In this document: positions 43,146 to 50,433 of the stretch, in pieces
How positions within the stretch are numbered: position 1 is the first letter of the stretch
How the letters are laid out: each line of letters begins with the position of its first letter
Notes under the pieces: generated by a model
The model's database searches: none
What the model saw: the letters and a program-made list of their open reading frames with translations, nothing else
Told to the model about the DNA's origin: nothing
Position numbers and translations under genes: made by a program
From: Klebsiella pneumoniae
GTDB taxonomy: Bacteria; Pseudomonadota; Gammaproteobacteria; Pseudomonadales; Pseudohongiellaceae
NCBI GenBank assembly: GCA_945902215.1
Contig: CAMDML010000015.1
Location: 1 to 50,433 of the forward strand
Direction: 5' to 3'
DNA length: 50,433 nt

Positions 43146-43181
43146 ACTGGACCCCGGCAAAGGCCGGAGCCCAATGTCTTT
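43146..43181. repeat. REP/dRS3-like palindromic repeat, copy 2 (degenerate)
   Basis: CCCGGCAAAGGCCGG core with the trailing AATGTCTTT matches copy 1 at 30757-30789 (CCGGCGAAGGCCGG, AGTGTCTTT) with substitutions. It sits just after the rmlC stop. Confidence 0.55.
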
Positions 43182-43187
43182 AACAAG

Positions 43188-43216
43188 AAAAAAGCGCCCT
43201 TGCAGGCGCTTTTTTT
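43188..43216. terminator. bidirectional intrinsic terminator between rmlC and amtB
   Basis: AGCGCC-CTTGCA-GGCGCT with six A before and seven T after, so it can stop rmlC transcription on the plus strand and amtB transcription on the minus strand. Stem of 6 bp plus A/T pairs. Confidence 0.85.
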
Positions 43217-43238
43217 ATCCAACATGTACAGCTATGAC

Positions 43239-44657
43239 TTAGTTGTGATAAGCCGATTCGCCGTGTTCGGAGAGATCCAGTCCAGTGGATTCCACTTCAG
43301 TCGATACCCGCAAGCCGATGGTGTACTTGATCGCAGCTAGAATAATGGAGCTTACAACTGCGCTCCAGATTATGGCGATCAACACTGTTTTTACCTGGAT
43401 CATGATTTGCGCGGAGTCGTAGCCGAACGTCGGACCAACCCAGCCGTCGACAACATAACCTGCACCACCCAGAGCCGGATTGACGAATACGCCAGTGAGG
43501 ATTGCACCGATGATGCCGCCAACTGCGTGGATGCCGAAAGCGTCCAGAGCATCGTCATAGCCCAGCATGTTCTTGATGTAGGCTACTGCGAAGAAGCACC
43601 CGATGCTTGCCACAACACCGATCACCAAGGCGCCGTTGATGCCAACGAAGCCGCAAGCCGGAGTAATGGCAACCAAGCCTGTAACTGCGCCGGACAGGAT
43701 GCCCAGCAGGCTGGGCCTGCCTTTGATGATCCACTCAAGTGCCAGCCAAGTGACTGCTGCCACTGCTGTTGCAAACAAGGTGTTACCGAAAGCCAGCACT
43801 GCGTAACCGTTGGCTTCGAGGTTGGAACCGGCGTTGAAGCCGAACCAGCCAAACCACAACAGTGAGGCACCAAGCATGGTCATGGTCAGGCTGTGTGGCG
43901 GCATGGCGACTTTGCCATAGCCGGTACGTTTGCCCAGGAACAAGGCAGCGACCAGACCAGCAACACCTGCGTTGATATGCACAACGGTGCCGCCTGCAAA
44001 GTCCAATGCGCCCATCTGCCACAGATAACCTGCGGTAGCGTTCAGCTCTGCCACTACATCAGGGCTGGTGTAAGCGTCCGGACCGGGCCACCACCAAACC
44101 ATGTGCGCCATGGGGATGTACGAGAAGGTAAACCACAGTACCGAGAAAATCAGGACTGCGGAAAATTTCATGCGCTCTGCGTAGCCGCCGGCGATCAGGC
44201 CGACAGTAATTGCTGCGAATGTGAGCTGGAAGAAGGCGAACAGCATTTCCGGTATGACCACACCTTTGCTGAAAGTGGCGGTTGGCACGAAGAATCCGTT
44301 CGCGTCATAAACCACACCTGCCAGCAGCGTCTTGTCCAGACCGCCAAAAATGGCATTACCATTGCTGAAAGCCATACTGTAACCGTACACCACCCACAAC
44401 ACTGCAATTACGCAAAAGATGGTGAAGATCTGCATCATGGTCGAGAGCATGTTTTTTGCCCGTGCCATGCCGCCATAGAAAAGGGCCAGCCCCGGGATGG
44501 ACATCAACAGTACCAATGCAGTTGATACCAGCATCCAGGCGACATCGCCGTTGTTGTACACCGGCGCGTCCTGCGCCAATGCGATCTGCGGGAGAACGCT
44601 GGCTACGGCAGCCAGCCCCCAGGCAGCGTGTTTAATGCGAGAGAGAACGTTTGTCAT
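43239..44657 (-). CDS. amtB: ammonium transporter AmtB, first copy
   Basis: 472 residues. The Amt family is a trimeric ammonia channel. A signal peptide-like N-terminus ends at ALAQDAPVYNN, then about eleven membrane helices follow, with LVLLMSIPGLALFYGGMARAKNMLSTMMQ, WWWPGPDAYTS and GAVTGLVAITPACGFVGINGAL. The C-terminus GLDLSEHGESAYHN is the conserved region contacted by PII. It lies 24 bp downstream of glnK and is co-transcribed with it under sigma-54 control. Confidence 0.97.
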   Translation of the reverse strand: MTNVLSRIKHAAWGLAAVASVLPQIALAQDAPVYNNGDVAWMLVSTALVLLMSIPGLALFYGGMARAKNMLSTMMQIFTIFCVIAVLWVVYGYSMAFSNGNAIFGGLDKTLLAGVVYDANGFFVPTATFSKGVVIPEMLFAFFQLTFAAITVGLIAGGYAERMKFSAVLIFSVLWFTFSYIPMAHMVWWWPGPDAYTSPDVVAELNATAGYLWQMGALDFAGGTVVHINAGVAGLVAALFLGKRTGYGKVAMPPHSLTMTMLGASLLWFGWFGFNAGSNLEANGYAVLAFGNTLFATAVAAVTWLALEWIIKGRPSLLGILSGAVTGLVAITPACGFVGINGALVIGVVASIGCFFAVAYIKNMLGYDDALDAFGIHAVGGIIGAILTGVFVNPALGGAGYVVDGWVGPTFGYDSAQIMIQVKTVLIAIIWSAVVSSIILAAIKYTIGLRVSTEVESTGLDLSEHGESAYHN

Positions 44658-44681
44658 TGCAAATCTCCTGAACCTTGAAGG

Positions 44682-45068
<387 letters not shown>

Positions 45069-45088
45069 CTACACACGAAGATAGGCAA

Positions 45089-45104
45089 AGCAAGGCGCAT
45101 GCCA
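45089..45104 (-). promoter_or_regulatory. sigma-54 promoter of glnK-amtB
   Basis: Read on the minus strand the sequence is TGGCATG-CGCC-TTGCT, with GG and GC ten bases apart, matching the sigma-54 consensus TGGCACG-N4-TTGCW except for one base. It ends 69 bp upstream of the glnK start. It implies control by RpoN and an activator such as NtrC in nitrogen limitation. Confidence 0.85.
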
Positions 45105-45129
45105 ATCAAAAACGATCGAAACTCAGGCA

Positions 45130-45154
45130 TTTGGCCGGTATTCTCTCGGCCAAA
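45130..45154. repeat. inverted repeat upstream of glnK promoter
   Basis: TTTGGCCG at 45130-45137 pairs with CGGCCAAA at 45147-45154 around a 9-nt centre. It lies about 26 bp upstream of the glnK -24 element. A regulator site is possible, but the sequence is not the usual NtrC dyad (GCAC...GTGC). Confidence 0.4.
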
Positions 45155-45437
45155 CCCACACACACACAGGGATTTGCCCATAATTGGTGCGGTATTTTTT
45201 TTATATGCGCCATTTTGGGATTTCCAGGACTTTCTGCGCCTGCCGCTAACAAGTTGATATAGGCCGAGATTTCTGTTGTAAGGGTTTTGGGTCTTAATTT
45301 ATGCTCAGTTTCTGTGCGAAATGCAGGGGTCTTAATCAAGTTGGCGCCCCTTAACTGCTCAAAAAGCGGGCATTGAACAATGATTCCCGAATCAATCGGG
45401 ATCACAACAACTAAAACCAAGGTGGGGGAAACGCAGC

Positions 45438-46739
45438 ATGAACAGATTCAATAAGGCGGTGCGCTGGACAGCAGGGGCGGCCTTGCTGTTGCCGGCACTG
45501 TCTCAGGCACAACAAGTAGTAGATGGTGCTGCTACGTCATGGACAATGACTGCCACGGCGCTCGTGCTGTTCATGACGATTCCTGGCCTGAGCCTGTTTT
45601 ATGGCGGCTTGGTCCGTACCCGCAACGTTTTGTCCGTTCTTATGCAGTGTTTCGCGATAACGTGCGTGGCCTCATTGGTATGGCTGGTGGTGGGTTACAG
45701 CCTGGCCTTTTCTGAGGGCAACGGTTTTATCGGTGGGCTGAGCAAAGTGCTGTTTGCCGGTGTGGAGCAGGAGTCGGTTGTAGGTCTCATTCCGGAATCG
45801 GTGTTTGCGCTGTTCCAGATGACCTTCGCCATCATCACCCCTGCGCTTATCTTCGGTGGTTTTGCGGAGCGTGTGCGTTTTGGTTCGGTGATGTTGTTCA
45901 GCGTTCTCTGGTTGCTGGCAGTATATGTGCCGGTGACGCACTGGGTCTGGGCGAGCGATGGTTGGCTCTTCCAGCGCGGCTTGCTGGATTTCGCCGGCGG
46001 CACAGTGGTGCATATCACAGCCGGCGTCGGTTCGCTGGTTTGCGCATTGGTGTTGGGTCCTCGCACGGGCTTCGGCAAAACCCCCATGACACCGCACAAC
46101 ATGACGATGACGGTAACCGGTGCCGGTATGTTGTGGGTCGGCTGGTTTGGTTTCAACGGTGGCAGTGCTTTGGCAGCTGACGGCAACGCCGGTATGGCCA
46201 TGCTGGTAACGCATATCTCGGCAGCGGCCGGAGCGGTGGCCTGGATGCTGATGGAGAAACTGAAATTCGGTAAGCCTTCTGTTCTGGGTATTGTCACCGG
46301 TATGGTGGCGGGCCTGGGTACGATCACTCCAGCCTCGGGCTTTGTAGGCCCGGGCGGTGCATTGGTGATCGGCCTGATTGCTGGCGTGGTGTGCTTCTTC
46401 GCTACGCAGGCACTGAAACAAAAACTGAAAATAGATGATTCGCTCGACGTATTCCCGGTGCATGGCGTGGGTGGAATTTTAGGCACTTTTGCTGCGGGGA
46501 TTTTCGCGTCATCTGCGCTGGGCCTCTTCAGCGGCCAGGGTTATGCGGAAGGCATGACGATGGGCGGCCAGATTGTGGTGCAGCTGACTGGTATTGTTGC
46601 CACAGCGGCTTACACCGCAGTGCTGACGTTCGTCTTGTTGAAAGTGGTCAACGCATTGACCGGTTTCCGTGTAACCCCGGAAGAAGAAAACACCGGCCTC
46701 GACATCGTGCTGCACAACGAGAGTGGCTACGATTTGTAA
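45438..46739 (+). CDS. ammonium transporter AmtB, second copy
   Basis: 433 residues. Same family as the first copy but clearly divergent: shorter N-terminus with signal ALLLPALSQAQQ, LVLFMTIPGLSLFYGGLVRTRNVLSVLMQ, then WASDGWLFQRGLLDFAGGTVVHITAGVGSLVCAL with the pore His region, and HNMTMTVTGAGMLWVGWFGFNGG. The C-terminus GLDIVLHNESGYDL again matches the PII-contact region. It is transcribed away from glnK. Two Amt paralogues sharing one glnK suggests different affinities or partners. Confidence 0.95.
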   Translation: MNRFNKAVRWTAGAALLLPALSQAQQVVDGAATSWTMTATALVLFMTIPGLSLFYGGLVRTRNVLSVLMQCFAITCVASLVWLVVGYSLAFSEGNGFIGGLSKVLFAGVEQESVVGLIPESVFALFQMTFAIITPALIFGGFAERVRFGSVMLFSVLWLLAVYVPVTHWVWASDGWLFQRGLLDFAGGTVVHITAGVGSLVCALVLGPRTGFGKTPMTPHNMTMTVTGAGMLWVGWFGFNGGSALAADGNAGMAMLVTHISAAAGAVAWMLMEKLKFGKPSVLGIVTGMVAGLGTITPASGFVGPGGALVIGLIAGVVCFFATQALKQKLKIDDSLDVFPVHGVGGILGTFAAGIFASSALGLFSGQGYAEGMTMGGQIVVQLTGIVATAAYTAVLTFVLLKVVNALTGFRVTPEEENTGLDIVLHNESGYDL

Positions 46740-46745
46740 TTAAAA

Positions 46746-46777
46746 CACTGGATTCCCGCGAAGGCGGGAATCCAGTG
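46746..46777. repeat. REP/dRS3-like palindromic repeat, copy 3
   Basis: A perfect 14-bp stem CACTGGATTCCCGC-GAAG-GCGGGAATCCAGTG, just after the second amtB stop. The core ATTCCCGC...GCGGGAAT follows the dRS3 pattern (ATTCCC-N8-GGGAAT). It may double as a terminator or 3'-end stabiliser. Confidence 0.75.
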
Positions 46778-46862
46778 CAGTTCAGAGTAACTTCCGCGCG
46801 AGCCTTCCCCACACCCCGCAAACTGACATACCCTAGCGGCTTCGCATCAGTATTCCCTCGCC

Positions 46863-47888
46863 ATGCATTTCACGACCCCCGCTTTGATCGCTGCGCTTGC
46901 CGACGGCCGGTTTCATACCGGTGATGAGTTGGGCGAGCGTTTTGGTGTTACGCGCGCAGCCATCTGGAAGGCGATGCATAAACTGCCAGAGCTCGGCCTT
47001 GAAGTGCATTCGGTGCGTGGTAAGGGTTACCGGCTGAGTGAAATGCTGAACTTGCTTGATGCCATAGCAATTAAAAGCAACCTGTCAGTTTCCAATCACG
47101 CCAGAATCCGCGAGCTGGAATTGTTGCCGGTTATAGACTCGACCAATGCGCATTCCCTGCGCCGGGCCCAGGAGCGCGTCTTGCTGCTGGGGCCCGGACA
47201 GGTTTACGTTTGCATGGCAGAAATGCAGACCGCAGGCAAAGGGCGCAGAGGGCGGCAGTGGGTCAGTCCTTTCGGTCACAATCTGTATCTGAGTGTCCTG
47301 CGCGAATTCACTTCAGGCGCCAGCAGTCTTGAGGGGCTGAGTCTTGTAATGGGGATCGCGCTGGTCAATGCGCTTCAGGAGTGGGGTTTCAGTGGGTTGG
47401 GTCTGAAATGGCCAAACGATGTGTTGTGGAATGGGCACAAGCTCGCCGGTATCCTGATCGAAATCAGCGGCGATGTCGCTGGCACTTGTCAGGTGGTCAT
47501 TGGTCTGGGCCTCAATCTGAAACTGAAAGCGGATAACATGATGGATGTGGAGCAGCCTTGGGCCGCGCTGACACAGCTGGGTTTTGTACAACAGGATCGC
47601 AACCGGTTGTTTGGAAGAATTCTGGATCGTGTACTTACTGCCCTGGAACATTTCCAGATGAGTGGCTTTGGTGCATTCGCTGATGACTGGAACCGGCTGG
47701 ACATCAGTGCTGGGAAACAGGTGGAGCTGAGCAGTGCCACTGGTCCGGTGACAGGACTGGGGCTTGGTGTCGATGCTGTCGGTGCCTTGTTGCTGGATAC
47801 AGGGGCTGGCATTCGCCGATTTCTGGGTGGTGAGGTGAGTTTGCTTGCAGCTTCAGGAGTCGGCAACAATAAAGGTACAGTCTGGTGA
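46863..47888 (+). CDS. birA: bifunctional biotin ligase / biotin operon repressor BirA
   Basis: 341 residues. The N-terminal winged helix (LIAALADGRFHTGDELGERFGVTRAAIWKAMHKL, residues 8-41) makes it the repressor-type BirA. The catalytic domain has STNAHSLRRAQ, then GKGRRGRQWVSP, which forms the biotinyl-AMP loop, then LKWPNDVLWNGHKLAGILIEI. It attaches biotin to the acetyl-CoA carboxylase carrier. The stop overlaps the coaX start (TGATG at 47886-47890). birA-coaX pairing is known in Pseudomonas-like bacteria. Confidence 0.96.
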   Translation: MHFTTPALIAALADGRFHTGDELGERFGVTRAAIWKAMHKLPELGLEVHSVRGKGYRLSEMLNLLDAIAIKSNLSVSNHARIRELELLPVIDSTNAHSLRRAQERVLLLGPGQVYVCMAEMQTAGKGRRGRQWVSPFGHNLYLSVLREFTSGASSLEGLSLVMGIALVNALQEWGFSGLGLKWPNDVLWNGHKLAGILIEISGDVAGTCQVVIGLGLNLKLKADNMMDVEQPWAALTQLGFVQQDRNRLFGRILDRVLTALEHFQMSGFGAFADDWNRLDISAGKQVELSSATGPVTGLGLGVDAVGALLLDTGAGIRRFLGGEVSLLAASGVGNNKGTVW

Positions 47889-48658
47889 TGATTCTGGAGA
47901 TGGATGCAGGTAACACCCGCATCAAATGGCGCTTGCGCGAGCAGCGCGATGGCAGGAACTGGCATAAGCTTGCCGAAGACAGCGTGTTCGCCGAACAGAA
48001 GGTGCCCTCTGTATTCATCGAGTTGGGCAAGCAACTGGAAAAGTTGCCCATGACGCGCATCGACCGCATGCTGCTGGCAACGGTAAGAGGCGAAGGCTTC
48101 AAGACGGCGTTCTCGGCGGTAATGACTGAGAAGTGGCACTTGCAGCCGGAGTATGCAGCGGTGAGTGCTACGTGTGGAGGGGTGCGCAACGGCTATGAAG
48201 ATGTGTCGCGTTTGGGAGTTGATCGCTGGCTGGCAGTGGTGGCAGCGTATTCCCGTGCGAACAGCGCATGTTGTGTTGTGGACTGCGGCACAACAATTAC
48301 CGTGGATCACGTAACCGCAGATGGCCAGCACCAGGGCGGTTACATCGTCCCCGGTCTTCATCTGATGCGTGATGCCCTGGCGGCGCGCTCAAAGGCGCTT
48401 ACCACGGCACCCGGTACCTGGGAGTCGGCAGCGCCGGGGACGTCTACCCTCACTGCAGTTCATAACGGTATTTTGGCCATGGCACTGGGCTTTCTGCGCG
48501 ATATTCACCAACAAGATCTATTAGCTGGACGCCAAGTCGAGTGGTTCCTCACTGGTGGGGATGCCCCACATCTGGCTAGCCACATTGACTGGGCCTGCCA
48601 ACTTTTCCCCGATCTGGTCATGGACGGTCTGGAATTAACGATGCTTGGGCAGGGTTAA
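47888..48658 (+). CDS. coaX: type III pantothenate kinase CoaX
   Basis: 256 residues from the ATG at 47888 (a GTG one codon earlier is possible). It phosphorylates pantothenate in coenzyme A synthesis; type III replaces the CoaA of E. coli. The ASKHA fold shows in the start ILEMDAGNTRIKWRL, in GVDRWLAVVAAYSR, in the phosphate motif VVDCGTTITVDHV and in GGYIVPGLHLMRDALAARS. It overlaps the birA stop by one base and is followed after 11 bp by the next gene. Confidence 0.95.
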   Translation: MILEMDAGNTRIKWRLREQRDGRNWHKLAEDSVFAEQKVPSVFIELGKQLEKLPMTRIDRMLLATVRGEGFKTAFSAVMTEKWHLQPEYAAVSATCGGVRNGYEDVSRLGVDRWLAVVAAYSRANSACCVVDCGTTITVDHVTADGQHQGGYIVPGLHLMRDALAARSKALTTAPGTWESAAPGTSTLTAVHNGILAMALGFLRDIHQQDLLAGRQVEWFLTGGDAPHLASHIDWACQLFPDLVMDGLELTMLGQG

Positions 48659-48669
48659 ACGGCAGCCTG

Positions 48670-49575
48670 ATGCGTACTTTTCTGGTGCTGATGATACTCA
48701 TGAATCTGGGCTTTCTGGTCTGGCAGCAAGGATGGCTGTTGCCCAGTGAGCCAAAGCAGGAAATTGCCGTTGTTACCGCTTTCCAGCAGGCAACTCAAAG
48801 CCTGCTTCTGCTCAGTGAGCTGCCCCAGGGGCAGCTGGATACCATGGCAGCCCTTGTTCAGGCTCGCTCCAACCGAAGTAACGCCTCTCAGGAGCTGGAA
48901 GATCTTCAGCAAGAGATAGTCGCCGTTGAGGGCAAAATTGGCGAAGTTCAAGTAGAAATTGGCGAAAATCAAGAGCAGTCTGCAGCAGTGCAGGGGGCTA
49001 TGCTGGGCGCCTTGGATGCCGCCATTGCAGAATTTGACCCAGAGCCAATACTGGAGCTGGCCCCTGAAGCCGCGATTACGCCCGTCCTCTGGTGTGCCGA
49101 AGCGGGTGTTTTCGGTGATCGGGAATCTGCTGAAGCCTTTGTCGCCCCCTTGCCGGGGATGGGCGCTAGCGGCATGGTGGTAGAGCGTGAAGAGCCAATT
49201 TCCTCGACCTGGTGGGTTCACATGCCGGTCTTCAGTTCCGAGGAAGTAGCCGCGACCATGTTGAAGGAACTACAAGACAAAAACATCGACAGTTACTACA
49301 TGCGCAGCGGTGATATGGCTGGCGGCATTTCTCTTGGGGTATATTCCCGGCCGGAGAGCGCACTGATTGGCCAGCAGCGTCTGGCGGACCAAGGATATGC
49401 CGCAAGCATCAAGGAGGTAAGCAGGATAGGAGCGCGATTCTATGCGACCCTCAATCTTCCTGATGCTGCCCTGCGGGAAACCCCTGATTGGGCTGATTTT
49501 CTGGCTTCTGCAGGGGGTGTCGAGGTGTCAGAAAAGGCCTGTGAAACGATTGCGCCTGAAAATCAATTCCCCTAG
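48670..49575 (+). CDS. membrane-anchored coiled-coil protein with SPOR-like end
   Basis: 301 residues. One N-terminal membrane helix (residues about 3-23) is followed by a coiled-coil region (NRSNASQELEDLQQEIVAVEGKIGEVQVEIGENQEQSAAV, about 70-110). The C-terminal half, from LWCAEAGVFGDRESAEAFVAPLP to ISLGVYSRPESALIGQQRLADQGY, resembles a SPOR fold, a domain that binds denuded peptidoglycan at the septum. I could not assign a named gene. The neighbouring birA-coaX-SPOR protein-tRNA-Tyr-tuf order is known in Pseudomonas-like genomes, so it probably has a role in the envelope or cell division. The gene ends before the promoter of tRNA-Tyr. Confidence 0.75.
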   Translation: MRTFLVLMILMNLGFLVWQQGWLLPSEPKQEIAVVTAFQQATQSLLLLSELPQGQLDTMAALVQARSNRSNASQELEDLQQEIVAVEGKIGEVQVEIGENQEQSAAVQGAMLGALDAAIAEFDPEPILELAPEAAITPVLWCAEAGVFGDRESAEAFVAPLPGMGASGMVVEREEPISSTWWVHMPVFSSEEVAATMLKELQDKNIDSYYMRSGDMAGGISLGVYSRPESALIGQQRLADQGYAASIKEVSRIGARFYATLNLPDAALRETPDWADFLASAGGVEVSEKACETIAPENQFP

Positions 49576-49578
49576 AAT
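49550..49578 (+). promoter_or_regulatory. sigma-70 promoter of tRNA-Tyr cluster
   Basis: TTGCGC at 49550-49555 and TAGAAT at 49573-49578 are 17 bp apart, followed by a GC-rich discriminator (GCGGCCCC). The -35 lies within the end of the preceding gene. It should start near 49585 and read tRNA-Tyr, tRNA-Gly, tRNA-Thr and tuf, subject to the hairpin in between. Confidence 0.8.
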
Positions 49579-49630
49579 GCGGCCCCTGTGTAAAAGTGCC
49601 AGGGGTAGTAGAACCGTCTGATGCTTAGCT

Positions 49631-49714
49631 GGAGGGGTTCCCGAGTGGCTAAAGGGATCAGACTGTAAATCTGACGCGCAAGCTTCGGTGGTTCGAATCC
49701 ACCCCCCTCCACCA
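49631..49714 (+). tRNA. tRNA-Tyr, anticodon GTA
   Basis: 84 nt with encoded CCA. Acceptor GGAGGGG pairs with CCCCTCC. The anticodon loop CTGTAAA gives GTA. The long variable arm is normal for tyrosine tRNA. First of three tRNAs before tuf, as in E. coli (tyrU-glyT-thrT-tufB). Confidence 0.95.
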
Positions 49715-49748
49715 TTTCAGGCGCAGTCCGGCCGGTGGGCAAAAGGCG

Positions 49749-49785
49749 GGCAGTTAGTGAGGCAATAAGCGGGGCAAGGAAGCGG
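49749..49785 (+). repeat. degenerate 12-13 bp repeats after tRNA-Tyr
   Basis: Three similar units in a row: GGCAGTTAGTGA, GGCAATAAGCGG, GGCAAGGAAGCGG. They resemble the four-unit cluster at 49920-49971. Confidence 0.5.
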
Positions 49786-49816
49786 ACTATCCCGAACGCA
49801 TGAAAACCTCAAAAGC

Positions 49817-49886
49817 CAGTGGACTGAAGATATCCTGAAACCTGAGAAACCCCAGGCGTAAGCATGTCGTTAGTCCACTGTTTTTT
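49817..49886 (+). terminator. long-loop terminator-like hairpin between tRNA-Tyr and tRNA-Gly
   Basis: A perfect 9-bp pair CAGTGGACT (49817-49825) with AGTCCACTG (49872-49880), directly followed by six T. The loop is 46 nt and contains a smaller CCTG/CAGG hairpin. It would end the tRNA-Tyr transcript or be a processing site; no clear promoter for tRNA-Gly is seen after it. Confidence 0.55.
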
Positions 49887-49919
49887 GTGATTTCGCCGGC
49901 GGCATCGCGGTGAAGTAAT

Positions 49920-49971
49920 GGCAGTAAAGCGAGGCAGTTAAGCGAAGTAGTGAAGCGGAGCAGTAAAGCGA
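49920..49971 (+). repeat. 13-bp tandem repeat, four units, before tRNA-Gly
   Basis: GGCAGTAAAGCGA, GGCAGTTAAGCGA, AGTAGTGAAGCGG and AGCAGTAAAGCGA in direct succession, ending 9 bp before tRNA-Gly. Units differ at one to five positions. Confidence 0.7.
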
Positions 49972-49980
49972 GAGAGTTCC

Positions 49981-50054
49981 GCGGGTATAGTTCAATGGTA
50001 GAACTCCAGCCTTCCAAGCTGATCATGCGGGTTCGATTCCCGCTACCCGCTCCA
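49981..50054 (+). tRNA. tRNA-Gly, anticodon TCC
   Basis: 74 nt with encoded CCA. Acceptor GCGGGTA pairs with TACCCGC. The anticodon stem CCAGC/GCTGA-like region encloses loop CTTCCAA, giving anticodon TCC. Confidence 0.94.
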
Positions 50055-50098
50055 GGGTTGTTTAGGTAGCCGGGGGGGATTGGCCCAGAAAGTGCGCG

Positions 50099-50174
50099 GC
50101 TCGCATAGCTCAGGTGGTAGAGCGCATCATTGGTAATGATGAGGTCCCCAGTTCGACTCTGGGTGTGAGCACCA
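50099..50174 (+). tRNA. tRNA-Thr, anticodon GGT
   Basis: 76 nt with encoded CCA. Acceptor GCTCGCA pairs with TGTGAGC (one G-T pair). Anticodon stem CATCA/TGATG with loop TTGGTAA gives GGT. It precedes tuf. Confidence 0.94.
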
Positions 50175-50296
50175 TCCTTCGGGATTTTTTATTTTTATAG
50201 AAAGCGGTATAGCGGTCGGTTTCAAGATCTCTGGTCTTGGAGCGATCATCCAAAATTGAATATTGATTTTAGTGTTGCTTTTGTCGGAGGCCCACC

Positions 50297-50433
50297 ATGG
50301 CGAAGGAAAAATTTGAACGTAAGAAGACCCACGTAAACGTTGGCACGATTGGTCACGTTGACCATGGCAAGACGACGCTGACGGCAGCACTGACAAAGGT
50401 GTGCGCCGAAACTTGGGGCGGCACGTTCCGCTC
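50297..50433 (+). CDS. tuf: elongation factor Tu, 5' part only
   Basis: The first 45 residues of EF-Tu from the ATG at 50297, with GGAGG at 50286-50290; the frame is cut by the window end. The GTPase P-loop region [18 protein letters not shown], including GHVDHGKT, is unmistakable, followed by [16 protein letters not shown]-Tu delivers aminoacyl-tRNA to the ribosome. Its place after tRNA-Tyr-Gly-Thr corresponds to tufB of E. coli; whether a second tuf exists elsewhere cannot be seen. Confidence 0.97.
   Translation, partial: MAKEKFERKKTHVNVGTIGHVDHGKTTLTAALTKVCAETWGGTFR

Noticed and set aside
45280-45370. sigma-54-like sequences TTGGGTCTTAATTTATGC and TTGGCGCCCCTTAACTGC for the second amtB
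   Set aside because: The spacing between GG and GC is 11 and 12 bp rather than the required 10, so neither is a credible -24/-12 promoter.
49749-49971. CRISPR or phage attachment site beside the tRNAs
   Set aside because: Repeats are short, degenerate and tandem; there is no integrase gene and no duplicated tRNA 3' end.

Overview
The window looks like the chromosome of a gammaproteobacterium of the Pseudomonas/Cellvibrio/OM-group type. The evidence is gene order rather than a marker search: smpB, ratA-rnfH, bamE, fur, recN, grpE-dnaK-dnaJ, dapB, carAB, greA, yhbY, rlmE, ftsH, folP, glmM, tpiA, secG, tRNA-Leu, tRNA-fMet, rimP-nusA-infB-rbfA-truB, rpsO-pnp, which is close to the arrangement I know from Pseudomonas. 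Most of the window is housekeeping sequence of moderately high GC. There is no CRISPR array, prophage, transposase or plasmid backbone.

Layout. 1-1500: three small secreted proteins on the minus strand, two of them DUF6152-like. 1576-5659: smpB, ratA/rnfH, bamE, fur and recN. 5682-9489: heat-shock operon grpE-dnaK-dnaJ behind a very good sigma-32 promoter. 9490-9995: a gene-free stretch packed with nested inverted repeats. 9996-22862: metabolic and RNA genes from dapB to secG. 22884-29379: two tRNAs and the rimP-nusA-infB-rbfA-truB translation operon. 29376-32128: a nucleotide-sugar dehydrogenase and an unrecognised membrane-anchored protein, inserted between truB and the usually adjacent rpsO-pnp (32315-34759). 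34909-37674: sugar/adenosine kinase, hemL and hemJ on the minus strand. 37811-43143: a translationally coupled run of a cytochrome/Vgb-like periplasmic protein, a HAD phosphatase and rmlB-D-A-C (dTDP-L-rhamnose). 43239-46739: nitrogen module, amtB and glnK on the minus strand behind a sigma-54 promoter, with a second amtB divergent. 46863-50433: birA, coaX, a membrane-anchored SPOR-like protein, tRNA-Tyr, tRNA-Gly, tRNA-Thr and the start of tuf.

The most unusual points are: a NusA with an N-terminal extension made of ten Thr-Lys-aliphatic tripeptides encoded by a 9-bp tandem repeat; two large multi-hairpin intergenic elements between dnaJ and dapB; an in-frame 39-bp duplication that copies the ribosome binding site and start of truB inside the end of rbfA; the break in the truB-rpsO-pnp order; and the coupling of a c-type-cytochrome/Vgb protein to the rhamnose operon. 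I did not find a clear new defence or mobile system. All functional calls rest on recognising protein families by eye; no database search was run.
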